A stretch of DNA of 64,000 nt from CAILZL01 sp963791615 (GCA_963791615.1 CAWBTE010000006.1:558001-622000); one strand, 5' to 3'. Shown: positions 27,905 through 37,671, numbered from the stretch's first letter. The notes: generated by a model from the sequence alone, not told the origin. A program made the numbers and translations.

Positions 27905-28636
27905 TTACTTCAGCCCCTCAATGATCTTGCGCGCTTCCACCACCGTATGATCGTCGGCAAGAGGTTCGCGCGGCGCGGTATGTTTGCTCATGGCGAGGCC
28001 ACCGATCATCACCGGCTCGAAACCGATTGCGCGAATCAGCGTCTCTGCCAGCGCGACGGCTTTGGGGTCGTCCCCGACCATCGGTGCAGCGACTTTCTGC
28101 TCACCCTTGCGTGTTGCGTACTCTGGCAACTTGGCATAGTTCATGGCGTTGAAGGCACGAACAACCTTCAGGCCGGGCATCAGGCCAATAAGATAGTGGC
28201 CAGCACCCTGCTCCCTGGCGGTCGCACCAATCTCGCCGTCACGGTTTGCAACCGGATTGCTGACGTCGATGACCAGCGGCTTGGCGGCAAGTGTCTTGCC
28301 GTAATCCCTGGCGAGGTCGGGCATTGCGGTGTACGGAACCGTCAGGATCACAACATCGCCGAAATTTACGGCATCGGCCACAGTCCCCGCGCGCGCGCGC
28401 GGCCCGATACCGTCGACCATCGACTTAAGTTCATCCGGATGGCGCGAGGAGAACATGACCTCGTGGCCGGCTTTCACGAACAAGGGACCAATCGCCACTG
28501 CCATACGCCCCGCGCCGATGAACGCGATCTTGAGCGGCGCGGTCGCAGCGAAGCCGGGGCGGCCCAATGCCACCAGCACAGGCAACGCACCCAGAAGACA
28601 AAGTGTGTTTCGACGGGTAACAGTGCTGAGGGTCAT
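27905..28636 (-). CDS. NADP-binding oxidoreductase of the F420-dependent NADP reductase type, with N-terminal export signal
   Basis: 243 residues. The N-terminus has a twin-arginine-like leader (TRRNTLCLLGALPVLVAL, ending near GFAAT), unusual for a Rossmann enzyme. Then a dinucleotide-binding motif (IAFIGAGRMAVAIG), SSRHPDEL for NADP phosphate, and DVVILTVPYTAMPDL. It resembles F420:NADP oxidoreductase-like proteins, but F420 use is not shown. The motif-A regulatory site lies 110 nt upstream, in the region shared with a TonB receptor. Confidence 0.75.
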   Translation of the reverse strand: MTLSTVTRRNTLCLLGALPVLVALGRPGFAATAPLKIAFIGAGRMAVAIGPLFVKAGHEVMFSSRHPDELKSMVDGIGPRARAGTVADAVNFGDVVILTVPYTAMPDLARDYGKTLAAKPLVIDVSNPVANRDGEIGATAREQGAGHYLIGLMPGLKVVRAFNAMNYAKLPEYATRKGEQKVAAPMVGDDPKAVALAETLIRAIGFEPVMIGGLAMSKHTAPREPLADDHTVVEARKIIEGLK

Positions 28637-28746
28637 GGCGATCTCCTGAACGAAGTATTTCTTGAAATTGCACGAGCAGCTACCCCAACGACACGGTCGG
28701 GCATAGCCACCAAAGGTTTCAGACTACTGTAGTCGCCACATGCGAA

Positions 28747-28793
28747 GTGAGCGATACCAATTAGTGAACTTCACATGTAATTGTGTGATGAGG
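28747..28793 (+). promoter_or_regulatory. Shared three-half-site operator, copy A
   Basis: Half-sites GATACCA, 11-nt spacer (ATTAGTGAACT), TCACATG, 9-nt spacer, GATGAG. Flank GTGAGCGAT is shared with copy C. It lies between the NADP-binding oxidoreductase (minus) and TonB receptor (plus) genes. The 476-nt region holds this site and a second palindrome but no gene. This is the most degenerate of the six copies. Confidence 0.6.
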
Positions 28794-29002
28794 ATAGGCG
28801 TAGAAAACGACAACAAATCGCCCTCAAAACTTGACCAGCTTGGGAACTCGACACAGGGATGGTCAGGTGACCGCCTCGAGTAGCACCCTTGGACCCAGTT
28901 CGTTTTCGCCGCCTTTATCACAGAATTCGACGGCACGTTCACTAACTAGCACAGCTCAACCCATGTGCGGCAAACGTACAGGCACATACTTACCACAAGC
29001 GG

Positions 29003-29022
29003 GGCATCAGTGTGGTGATGCC
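29003..29022. promoter_or_regulatory. GGCATC-N8-GATGCC palindrome before the TonB receptor
   Basis: GGCATCA and TGATGCC form a perfect 7-bp inverted repeat with a 6-nt centre. The half-sites are those of the shared operator (copy D has GGCATC-N9-GATGCC). It lies 91 nt upstream of the receptor ATG. Confidence 0.4.
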
Positions 29023-29112
29023 ATGACAACAGAAGTTGGCGCGCCACAAATGTGTTGGTCGATTTGCTCCACGCAAGTACGACTTAAAAGACTACAGGGG
29101 AGATACAGCATC

Positions 29113-32076
29113 ATGATGAAACACTCACGTCTCGAGTTCGCGCTTCTGGTCGGGACCAGTACATTCGCGATTTCCATAGCCGGCGCCCAGACGGCGTCAT
29201 CGCCCTCCCCGGAACTGGAAGAAATCACCATTACCGGCTCACGCCTGATCACCAACGGCAACGAGAGCCCCACTCCCGTCACGGTGGTGCCCGTCAGCCA
29301 GATCATGGAGTTGCAGCCCACTACCATCTCCGAAGCGCTCAACACCCTTCCCCAGTTCGGCGGCTCGCAGACCTCAACCAGCGGCCCGGGCTCGGGCATC
29401 CGCAACGGCGCTGCGGCCTTCATCACTCTGCGCAATGCGGGCGACAACCACACCCTGGTCCTTTACGACGGCCACCGCGTGCTGCCGGCCTCGCCGCAGG
29501 AATCGCACGCCAGCGACGTTGACCTCAACCTGATTCCGCAGGTTCTGCTCAGGCGGGTCGACATCGTCACCGGCGGCGCCTCGGCCATCTATGGCGCCGA
29601 CGCAGTGAGCGGCGTGGTGAACTTCATCACCGACAAGGGCTTCAACGGCATCAAGGCCGACCTGTCCAAGGGCATTACAACCTATGGCGACAACCCGACC
29701 ACCAACGCCTCGATCGCGTTTGGCACGCGCCTGAGTGATCGCGCCCACATCATGGGCAGCTACGAATTCCGCGACGACGAGGGCATCCTTGATCCTGCGG
29801 ACAAGTATGAACGTCCGTTCTTCGCCAGCGTGCTAGGCGGCAGCGGCAGCGGAACCCCGGCCGCGCCCTATACCTCAATCGAGAATTCGCGCATTTCAAA
29901 CACCAGCTTCGGCGGCAAGATCACCAACGCGACCGGCGCCCTTGCCGGGCTGGCGAACATGAACTTCACCCAGAACAACATGATGACGCCGTTCGTCAAC
30001 GGCGCGCCGGTGGTCGGATCCACGACGGTTCAGAGCGGCGGCGACGGCGCCTACTACTACAATTCGTCGATGAAGTCGTCGCTGCGCATGCACAAGGCGT
30101 TCGGCCGCTTCGACTTTGATGTCACCGACAAACTCAGTCTCTATCTGCAGGGCAGCTACTCGCAGCAGAAGAGCCTGAACTACTTCCAGTCTGCCAATGC
30201 CTCCTTTGATGTCGGGCTGGACAATCCATTCCTCGACTCCGTCACTGTCAATTCCCCGACGTTGACCACCGCCCAGTTCCAGGCGTTGCGCGCCGCCAAC
30301 CCGACCGGCAGCTTCCGCATGACCAAGTTCATGCTGGCGCAGGAAGCGGATCATCCGGTCGTCAACGAGATGAAGTTCGCGACGCTTTACGCCGGCCTGG
30401 ACGGGAAGATGGGCGACAACTGGAACTGGAACCTGCACCTCGGCCACTCGTGGGCGGACCAGGACATTTACAACACCGGCAACATCGACTTCGGCAAGTT
30501 CTATGCAGCGGTCGACACCGTGCGCGTCGGCGGCAATATTGTCTGCCGCGCTGCGCAGACCAATGCGTACTACGCCGGCTGCGTTCCGCTCAATCCGTTC
30601 GGCCCCACCTCGGAAAACCGGGCCGCGCTTGACTATGTGACAGCTACCACCCGCGCGCTGACCCATGTCAAGCTCGACGAGATCCAGACGACCGTATCCG
30701 GGTCGCCTTTCGAATCCTGGGCTGGACCGGTCAGCATCGCATTGACTGGCGAATACCACCGCACCACGTTCGACATCGAGAGCTCGCAGACTCCGGAAGA
30801 AAACGTGGATTGCAACGGCATCCGTTTCGCGGATTTGAGCGGTGCGCCCACCACCGGCTACTGCAACGGACCGCTGACCACCAACCCGACGGTCCGCTGG
30901 GGCCAGAACACGCTCTCCCCACTGCAGCCGAGCGCTTCGATCGATGTGGCAGAAGCCGCGGTCGAAGCGGAAATCCCGCTGCTCGCGGGCGTGAGCTTCG
31001 CCGAGGACGTCAGCCTCAACGCAGCGGCCCGCTTTACCGACTACAGTTCGACCGGCGGGGACTGGACCTGGAAGCTGGGCCTGACCTGGAAGATGAACGA
31101 CGATATCCGCCTGCGCGTCTCGCGTTCGCATGATATCCGCGCGCCCAACCTCTATGAACTCTATTCGCCGCCGACCTACAGCTTCGTGAACTTCACGGAC
31201 GTCTCGGCTGCGGCCGGTGGTTCGGGCCAGACCGGCTTCACCCGCCGCCTGCAGAACGGCAACCCGACCCTGAAGAACGAGCAGTCCAATACGCTGAGCG
31301 GCGGTTTCATCCTGACCCCGGGGTTCCTGCCGGGCTTCAGCCTCTCGGTCGACGCCTGGTTGATCAAGATGAAGGACACCATCCTGCAGATCCGCGGGTT
31401 CGACGCCCCGATCCGCACCGCCTGCCAATCCAGCAACGGCACCTCGCCGTACTGCGCGCTCTATCAACGTCCGGGGCCGAACCAGTTCCCCACCCTGATC
31501 ACCCAGCTGCTCGAGAACATCGCCACCCAGGAGACTTGGGGCATCGATTTCGAGAGCAGCTACAAGACTACGCTGGCCGGTCGGCCGCTCGATCTGCGCG
31601 CCTTCGTGGTGTACCAGCCAAAGAATGTCTTCGATCTCGGGCCCGCCGGCCAGGTTGACATGGGTGGGGCTTACGGCGGTGCGCCGGCGAGCGTCGGTCC
31701 CTCGCCCAAGGTGCGCGCGACGCTGATTGGCAGCTACAATCTCACCGACAATTTCAAATTCTCGATCATGGAACAATGGCGCAGCAGCATGCGGGCGACT
31801 TCCAAGATCACGCCGACCCCGACCGCCGGCTACTTTTATGCCGTCGATCGGGTACCGTCGGTGGCATACACCCACCTGACGATGACTTTGACCGTGCCCT
31901 ATAGTGATGGCAAGTTTGAGCTCTACGGTAACATCCAGAACCTGTTCAACAAGTTCTCCGAGGTTCCGGTGGGCGGTGCGCCGGCCACCATCCCAAGCCG
32001 CGGCATCACGCCGATGCCCATCGGCGACGACCCTATCGGCCGCAGGTACGTCCTGGGTGTGCGGTTGAGCATGTGA
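29113..32076 (+). CDS. TonB-dependent receptor, large
   Basis: 987 residues from ATG 29113, which follows AGGGGAG at 10 nt; an open extension upstream covers the control region and has no leader. Signal peptide to SIAGAQ, TonB-box-like EEITITGSRL, plug domain (TISEALNTLPQFGG, LVLYDGHRVLPAS, GGASAIYGADAVSGVVNFI), then a long barrel ending RRYVLGVRLSM. Codons end in G/C more than in neighbouring genes, suggesting a different history. With operator copy A upstream and the TRAP/CoA cluster downstream, uptake of the pathway substrate is my inference. Confidence 0.88.
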   Translation: MMKHSRLEFALLVGTSTFAISIAGAQTASSPSPELEEITITGSRLITNGNESPTPVTVVPVSQIMELQPTTISEALNTLPQFGGSQTSTSGPGSGIRNGAAAFITLRNAGDNHTLVLYDGHRVLPASPQESHASDVDLNLIPQVLLRRVDIVTGGASAIYGADAVSGVVNFITDKGFNGIKADLSKGITTYGDNPTTNASIAFGTRLSDRAHIMGSYEFRDDEGILDPADKYERPFFASVLGGSGSGTPAAPYTSIENSRISNTSFGGKITNATGALAGLANMNFTQNNMMTPFVNGAPVVGSTTVQSGGDGAYYYNSSMKSSLRMHKAFGRFDFDVTDKLSLYLQGSYSQQKSLNYFQSANASFDVGLDNPFLDSVTVNSPTLTTAQFQALRAANPTGSFRMTKFMLAQEADHPVVNEMKFATLYAGLDGKMGDNWNWNLHLGHSWADQDIYNTGNIDFGKFYAAVDTVRVGGNIVCRAAQTNAYYAGCVPLNPFGPTSENRAALDYVTATTRALTHVKLDEIQTTVSGSPFESWAGPVSIALTGEYHRTTFDIESSQTPEENVDCNGIRFADLSGAPTTGYCNGPLTTNPTVRWGQNTLSPLQPSASIDVAEAAVEAEIPLLAGVSFAEDVSLNAAARFTDYSSTGGDWTWKLGLTWKMNDDIRLRVSRSHDIRAPNLYELYSPPTYSFVNFTDVSAAAGGSGQTGFTRRLQNGNPTLKNEQSNTLSGGFILTPGFLPGFSLSVDAWLIKMKDTILQIRGFDAPIRTACQSSNGTSPYCALYQRPGPNQFPTLITQLLENIATQETWGIDFESSYKTTLAGRPLDLRAFVVYQPKNVFDLGPAGQVDMGGAYGGAPASVGPSPKVRATLIGSYNLTDNFKFSIMEQWRSSMRATSKITPTPTAGYFYAVDRVPSVAYTHLTMTLTVPYSDGKFELYGNIQNLFNKFSEVPVGGAPATIPSRGITPMPIGDDPIGRRYVLGVRLSM

Positions 32077-32084
32077 TATTCCAG

Positions 32085-32111
32085 CCCGGCCGCCCTGTGC
32101 GGCCGGGTTTT
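32085..32111 (+). terminator. Intrinsic terminator after the TonB receptor
   Basis: CCCGGCCG and CGGCCGGG form a GC-rich 8-bp stem (extendable by one C-G pair) followed by TTTT. It begins 9 nt past the receptor stop and separates it from the downstream selenoprotein gene. Confidence 0.88.
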
Positions 32112-32122
32112 CCCGCAGAGCG

Positions 32123-32170
32123 GCTATCATCACGTAATTCGATTGCATGCCGACGAAATGGCATCATTCC
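32123..32170 (-). promoter_or_regulatory. Shared three-half-site operator, copy E
   Basis: On the minus strand: GATGCCA, 11 nt, TGCAATC, GAATTACGT (9 nt), GATGAT. The segment ATCGAATTACGTGATG is identical in copy C. It ends 32 nt before the selenoprotein ATG at 32202. Confidence 0.7.
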
Positions 32171-32201
32171 GCATGCCGTCTCTCACTGTTCTGAGGAACT
32201 T

Positions 32202-33926
32202 ATGAAACTTGAAGTATTCGTTCCAACGGGTTCTAGCCGTGACAGCAATAAATTTCCTTTCGCTCATCGCCTGCCAGATTTGAATGGCAAGACCATCGGT
32301 GAAATCTCAAACCGCTTGTGGGAAGCCGACAGGATATTTCCGGCTGTTCGCGAGGCGCTCAAGAAGAGATATCCCGACATCAAGTTCGTGCCATACACCG
32401 AGTTTCCCTCGCATCCTGATCACATACAGGACAACGAAGAACTGGCTGACCTGATCATCGCCAGAGGATGCGACGCCGTCATCGGCAGTAGTGCTGCCTG
32501 AGGGGGATGTTCCACGGCCGTGGGCCGTGCACTCGCCCGCATAGAGAAAAAAGGAATACCGACTTTTACCGTTGCCCGCCAGGGGTTCTCGGCGGTGGTG
32601 CGCAATTGCTTCATGGCGCTGGGGCTCTCGTTCGATGCTTCCCTGTTTGAATTTCCTGCGAATATGTTCTTGCCGGGCAGTGATCTCACACCGGTTGAGC
32701 AGAACCTGGACAAGATCATCTTTGGTTTGACGAAGTGGGAGCCAAGTCAAAAAGGAAAGCCTGCCACCGCAGTGGAAAAGCTGTCGGTTGAAGGTAACGA
32801 CTACGGCGATAGTCTGGAAAAGATGAATACGCTCTTTCTGAAGAAAGGCTGGGGCGATGGCTTCCCATTGATGCCCGCAACAGAAGAACGCGTGAATTGG
32901 TTGCTTACCGGAACAGACCTGCCGCGCGATACCGCAGTCGGGCGAATCATGCCCAGTGGCAGAACGGCGACAGTGGAAGCACTCGCGATCAGCCTTGCAA
33001 TGAATGGCGGGCGTCCCGAGTACCTGCCAGTGCTGATCGCTGCGTTCAAGGCATTCACCGATCCCAAGTTTCGCCATTCGATGATGCAGGCAACAACCTG
33101 CTCGGTGAACGTAGCCGCGATCGTGGATGGACCGATCAGCAACCAGATCCGGCTCAACTCAGGATATGGCTGTCTGGGCCCGGACCCGCATCACCCTGCC
33201 GGGGCGAGCATCGGGCGTGCAATGCGACTGACGCAGCAGAACGTGGGCCAAGCTGTGCCCGCATCAGGAACCATGGCCATTTTCGGTGGGCCGCAGAAAT
33301 TTGCCAATGTCGTTTTCGCCGAGGACGAGGAAGGTCTTCCTGAAGGATGGGAGCCGTTGAGTGTGGAACGAGGCTTCGCCAGAGGCACCAATGCCATCAC
33401 CATCCACGCAGTCGCCACTTCAACAAATATCACGGTGATTCATGCATCGACCAGGGAGACGGTGCTGGAAACCCTGCATCACTGCGCCCGCATCATGGGC
33501 AGTGACTACGGCAACATTTTCCTGAATTACTACGAACACAGCGCACCCGGTGTGCTGGTTCTGCCGCGCGGCATCATTCAAGGGATGATGAATTTCGGCT
33601 GGACCAAGAAAACCGTCAAGGAATTTCTGTGGGAACACTCGAAGTTCCCTCATTCTGTGGTGTCAGCGGATTCTGAGCACTACCATCGCGGCAGAGCGAT
33701 GGTGAAGCAAACCGTGCCCGAGGAGGGAAAGCCCTGGCCGATCGCAATCAGGCCAGAAAATCTCATGATCGCAGTTGCCGGAGGCAAGCACTCCGGCCAT
33801 GGTTACTGGATGCGCATGGGGTGCTGTCCTACTCAACCGATCAGCACAGAAATAGAGTTGCCCAGTAATTGGGATGCATTAATCGCCAAGGCGGAAGAAG
33901 ATTTAGGCCCCATTCCAAACACATAG
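32202..33926 (+). CDS. Selenoprotein: UGSC-type domain (Sec100, UGGC) fused to domain X
   Basis: 574 residues if the in-frame UGA at 32499-32501 is read as Sec. The frame is otherwise open from ATG 32202 (GAGGAAC ribosome site) to TAG. Around it: AVIGSSAA-U-GGCSTAVGRAL, giving U100-G-G-C103. After the UGA the same domain continues (GIPTFTVARQGFSAVVRN), as in the UGSC protein at 53974-54513. Residues 195-574 match the N-terminal half of the fusion at 51839-53827: GWGDGFPLMP versus GCTDGLPIIP, then NSGYGCLGP versus NSGSGAMGP. A hairpin at SECIS position and sel genes on both sides support Sec. Activity unknown; a redox or reductive-cleavage role is inferred from the UxxC motif. Confidence 0.9.
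32513..32529 (+). promoter_or_regulatory. Bacterial SECIS hairpin of the UGGC selenoprotein
   Basis: Perfect 7-bp stem CACGGCC / GGCCGTG with loop GTG. It begins 12 nt after the UGA, with loop nucleotides 19-21 downstream, where SelB recognises the fdhF element (GU in the apical loop at about 20-21). Confidence 0.75.
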
Positions 33927-33950
33927 GATCAAACACATACTCTTGTCCTG

Positions 33951-34064
33951 ATGAGCTCGCTCGCCCTCGGTGGCGATCCCGACACTGTGACACTGGTCGG
34001 CCAGTCCGCGAGAGCCAGTCCGGTGCTGGTCACAGCCGGCATTCAGGACTGTTTCGCCAAGTAA
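33951..34064 (+). pseudogene. Carboxylesterase type B fragment (nucleophile elbow only)
   Basis: A 37-codon frame reads LGGDPDTVTLVGQSARASPV, which matches the conserved GGDPxxVTLxGQSAGA elbow of type B carboxylesterases. Nothing else of the enzyme is present and the second Gly of the elbow is Arg. It overlaps the 3' end of selA on the other strand. I read it as a relic. Confidence 0.45.
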
Positions 34065-35446
34065 TCAATCTGGATCAGAAATTCACTTTCGTCTTCGAGA
34101 CAACGCAGATCCAGCAGCAAGTGATTGTCGGCGATGCGCCCAATGATGGGCACTGGCAGACGACGCAATCTCCCAGCCAGATTTTTCAGTGCTGATCCCG
34201 ACTTGGTCTTGGTGGAGCAAATGGTCAGCGCCATGCTGGGAATAACATCAACCGGCAGCGAGCCGCTGCCCACTTGACTTGAAACTGGCATCACGGTGAC
34301 TTGCCATTGGGCACCGAGCGCTGCGGCAAGGTGTGGCTGCAGACGTAGCGCCAGTGCCTCAATCTCGGCCAGCGGCCGGGTCAACAAACGCAGGGCAGGA
34401 AGATCCTGCACCAGTCGGTCAGGAGTGCGGTACGCCAACAGCGTGGCCTCGAGCGCCGCCAGAGTCAGCTTGGAAACTCGCAACGCGCGTTTCAAGGGAT
34501 GGCGCTTGATCCGGTCGATCAGCACCTTCTTGCCGACGATCAGGCCCGCTTGTGGTCCGCCCAATAATTTATCGCCGCTGAACGTAACCACATCGCCCCC
34601 GGCAGCAATGGCATCACACACCATCGGTTCCTTGGGCAGCCCATAGACCGAGAGGTCGATCAGGCTGCCCGCGCCGAGATCCATGATGAAAGGCAGATCA
34701 TGCGCGTGGGCGATCGCCGCCACCTCGGTCTCGGATACCTCGGCGATGAATCCGCTGATTTTGTAATTGCTGGCATGAACCTTCATGAGCGCTGCTGTCG
34801 CCGGACCAATGGCGTTCTCGTAATCGGCCTTGTGGGTACGGTTGGTCGTACCCACCTCGACGAGCCGTGTGTTGGCGCTGCGCATCACGTCGGGGATGCG
34901 GAACGCTCCGCCGATTTCTACCAGCTCACCGCGCGACAGCACCACTTCGCGTTTGTACGCCAGCGCAGCCAGCACCAGCAGCACTGCGGCTGCATTGTTA
35001 TTGACTACCGTTGCAGCTTCGGCGCCGGTCAATTCGGTCAGCACTTCCTCGACCAGGCTGTCGCGTTCGCCGCGCCCACCGCTGTCCAGGTCGAATTCAA
35101 GATTGCAGGCCTCGCGCATGGCCATGCTCGTATGTTCGATAGCCGCGTCTGACAGCAGCGCACGGCCGAGGTTGGTGTGCAAGACCGTGCCGGTCAGGTT
35201 AAACAGTCGGCGCAGCGACGGGGCGCTGCGTCTTTTCAACCGTTCGGCAACCTCGGTACCGATCTGTGCATCGCCGGGTGGCGTGTGTCCGGGTTCGTCC
35301 TTGCGCGCCCGATGAGCGTCGAGCACGACGCGAATAGCATCAATCACCGCACTGCGGCCATAGGCTGCGAACAGGCTCTCGATCTGCGCGAATCGCGCCA
35401 CGCGATCTACTGAGGGGTAAGGGCTTGCAGGCTTGTTGGATATCAT
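34043..35446 (-). CDS. selA: L-seryl-tRNA(Sec) selenium transferase SelA
   Basis: 467 residues. PLP enzyme that converts Ser-tRNA(Sec) to Sec-tRNA(Sec) using selenophosphate. Motifs: LFNLTGTVLHTNLGRALLSDAA, NNNAAAVLL and the PLP lysine in FSGDKLLGGPQAG. I chose ATG 35446 (MISNKPASPYPSVDRV), which aligns with the usual SelA start; the longer frame from ATG 35524 runs through the operator F sequence, so it is unlikely. Divergent from selB. Confidence 0.95.
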   Translation of the reverse strand: MISNKPASPYPSVDRVARFAQIESLFAAYGRSAVIDAIRVVLDAHRARKDEPGHTPPGDAQIGTEVAERLKRRSAPSLRRLFNLTGTVLHTNLGRALLSDAAIEHTSMAMREACNLEFDLDSGGRGERDSLVEEVLTELTGAEAATVVNNNAAAVLLVLAALAYKREVVLSRGELVEIGGAFRIPDVMRSANTRLVEVGTTNRTHKADYENAIGPATAALMKVHASNYKISGFIAEVSETEVAAIAHAHDLPFIMDLGAGSLIDLSVYGLPKEPMVCDAIAAGGDVVTFSGDKLLGGPQAGLIVGKKVLIDRIKRHPLKRALRVSKLTLAALEATLLAYRTPDRLVQDLPALRLLTRPLAEIEALALRLQPHLAAALGAQWQVTVMPVSSQVGSGSLPVDVIPSMALTICSTKTKSGSALKNLAGRLRRLPVPIIGRIADNHLLLDLRCLEDESEFLIQIDYLAKQS

Positions 35447-35505
35447 GGTGTCGAAACAGACTGATGACACTGAATTATGCACATGCAACGGAGTGCCGCG
35501 GCCAT

Positions 35506-35551
35506 GGACATCAAATAATTCCATGCAGACTCAGCCACTGGCATCGCTCGC
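35506..35551 (-). promoter_or_regulatory. Shared three-half-site operator, copy F (selA/selB)
   Basis: Minus strand: GCGAGC, GATGCCA, 11 nt (GTGGCTGAGTC), TGCATG, GAATTATTT, GATGTC. The first 13 bases of the core plus flank match copy C. The middle half-site is one base shorter than in the other copies. It ends 60 nt before the selA start and lies in the 284-nt gap shared with selB. Confidence 0.65.
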
Positions 35552-35730
35552 TGCATCTGCGGTAGCCATAGCGCCATGATACGATGTCACTCACCTTTCG
35601 CCGTATATAGATGCCACCGCGCATCGGGATATTCGAGCGGATCATCGGGTCGGAATCCAGCGCCGAAGGCATTGCGCAGCTCTGACTAATTCACAATAGT
35701 TTCGCTTCACCCCAAGTTTTACTGATCACC

Positions 35731-37671
35731 ATGCTTGTCGCCACCGCCGGTCATATTGATCACGGCAAGACTTCACTCATCCGCGCACTCACCGGGGTAG
35801 AAACGGACCGTCTGCCCGAGGAGCGTGCACGCGGCATTTCCATCGATCTGGGCTTTGCTTATTGGCGACCGGATGACGCCATGACGATCGGGTTTGTCGA
35901 TGTCCCCGGCCACGAGCGATTTGTGCGCAACATGCTGGCCGGCGTCGGTGCGGTCGACTTCGCCCTGCTGACGGTCGCGGCCGACGATGGCGTCATGCCA
36001 CAAAGTGTGGAGCATGTGCAGATCCTCGATCTGTTGGGGATGGCGCGGGGCGTGGTGGCGATTACCAAGTGCGACCGTAGTTCGCGAGACCGCATTGATG
36101 AGGTGCGTGCCCAGGTGCAAGCCCTGCTCGCGCCCACGACACTGGCGGGCATACCGATCTTCGAAGTGTCTGCGGTTACCGGCGCCGGCGTGGCCGAACT
36201 GGGCGAAGCTTTACACTCTGCCGCACGTACTGAAGTACCGCGTGGTACTGCCGGGCGCCCCTTTCGCCTGGCCATCGATCGCGCGTTTTCGGTGCCGGGT
36301 ACGGGCACGGTGGTGACCGGCACCGTGCTCGATGGCGCGCTCGAGACCGGCACTCGCCTCATGGTATCGCCGCGTGGTCTGGAGACGCGGGTGCGCAGCC
36401 TGCAAAGCGGCGGACAGCCCGTGACCCGGATTCAGGCCGGTGAACGCTGCGCCGTCAATCTGGCCGGTATTGAAGTAGCCGAAGTGCATCGCGGCGACTG
36501 GTTGCTCACGGCTGACATGTTTGCACCGACGTCGCGCCTTGAAGTAAAAATCAGGGTTCTGCACAGCAAGCGCGAAGCGTTGAAACATTACACACCCGTG
36601 CACCTGCATCTGGGTACCGCAGACATCGAAGCGCGTGTCCTGATTCCAGCGCAGGTGGCCATTCCCCCCGGCGGTGAAGCCCTCGTACAACTGGCGCTCG
36701 AGCATCCCACCTGCGCGGTGAATGGTGATCGATTCGTGCTGCGTGACCAGTCGGCGCGCCACCTGATTGGCGGCGGTCGCGTCGTCGATCCGTTTATCAC
36801 CGGCGACCGGCGTAACCAGGCCATCCGGGCGCCGATTTCGGCTGCTTTGCAACTGGCCGATGCAGCGCAGTCCCTTGCTGCCTTGCTGGCCATTCCCGGT
36901 CATGAAGTCAATACGCAGCGTTTCGAGCGCTGTTTCAATCTTGAAGCCGCCACCGCCCAGGCACTCTACCGAACATCAGGCGCCGTGCTGCTTGGCGGTA
37001 CCCATACACTGGCCTTGCCCGCCGCGCGTATTGCCAACATCAGCGAACAGATCATCGAGACCTTGAAGACCTTTCATCGCGAGCAACCCGAAGCAGGCGG
37101 CATGACCCCGCGCGAACTCAAGGCCACACTCACTGAGCCCATTTCGGCCGAGGCGTTTCTCGTCCTGCAACGCGATCTGATCGAGAAGCGCCTGATCGTA
37201 TCAGTCGGATCCTTCATGAAACTACCGGGTCATGCCGCCAGTTTCAGCGCCGCTCACAGCGAACTGTGGCAGAAGATGCAGCCCAGGTTGCAGGCGCGCG
37301 GCGCGCAGCCCTTCACAGTGCGCGAATTGGCCAGTGACTTTCGAACCAACGAGGCCATGATCAAGGCGCTGCTGTACCGAAGGCGCAGCAATGGCGAGGT
37401 ATTTCGTATCACTGAAGAACGCTTCCTGCTGCGTCAGCAAGTTGCCGCACTGGCTGCCAGCGCCGCAGTAGTGGCGCAGGCGGTGGGCGGCAAGGGCTTC
37501 ACGGCAGCCCAGTATCGCGACGCCATCGGCACCGGCCGCACGCTGGCGATCCAGATTCTCGAATTCTTTGACAGCGTCGGTGTGACCCATCGCAATGGCG
37601 ATCTGCGCAAGATGCGGCCCGATTACCAGCTCGTGGTGGGCAATGCCGAGCCGTATGTGCCGAAGTCGTGA
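35731..37671 (+). CDS. selB: Selenocysteine-specific elongation factor SelB
   Basis: 646 residues. GTPase domain with GHIDHGKTSLIRALTG (G1), DVPGHERFVRNML (G3) and ITKCDRSS (G4 as TKCD); EF-Tu-like domains II-III; C-terminal winged-helix repeats (residues 400-640) that bind the SECIS hairpin. It brings Sec-tRNA to UGA codons. Divergent from selA and followed by a beta-propeller gene and a LysR gene. Confidence 0.96.
   Translation: MLVATAGHIDHGKTSLIRALTGVETDRLPEERARGISIDLGFAYWRPDDAMTIGFVDVPGHERFVRNMLAGVGAVDFALLTVAADDGVMPQSVEHVQILDLLGMARGVVAITKCDRSSRDRIDEVRAQVQALLAPTTLAGIPIFEVSAVTGAGVAELGEALHSAARTEVPRGTAGRPFRLAIDRAFSVPGTGTVVTGTVLDGALETGTRLMVSPRGLETRVRSLQSGGQPVTRIQAGERCAVNLAGIEVAEVHRGDWLLTADMFAPTSRLEVKIRVLHSKREALKHYTPVHLHLGTADIEARVLIPAQVAIPPGGEALVQLALEHPTCAVNGDRFVLRDQSARHLIGGGRVVDPFITGDRRNQAIRAPISAALQLADAAQSLAALLAIPGHEVNTQRFERCFNLEAATAQALYRTSGAVLLGGTHTLALPAARIANISEQIIETLKTFHREQPEAGGMTPRELKATLTEPISAEAFLVLQRDLIEKRLIVSVGSFMKLPGHAASFSAAHSELWQKMQPRLQARGAQPFTVRELASDFRTNEAMIKALLYRRRSNGEVFRITEERFLLRQQVAALAASAAVVAQAVGGKGFTAAQYRDAIGTGRTLAIQILEFFDSVGVTHRNGDLRKMRPDYQLVVGNAEPYVPKS

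Noticed and set aside
29896..32148. 750-codon open frame antisense to the TonB receptor
   Set aside because: No start context or family resemblance; it is the antisense shadow of a G/C-ending codon gene.
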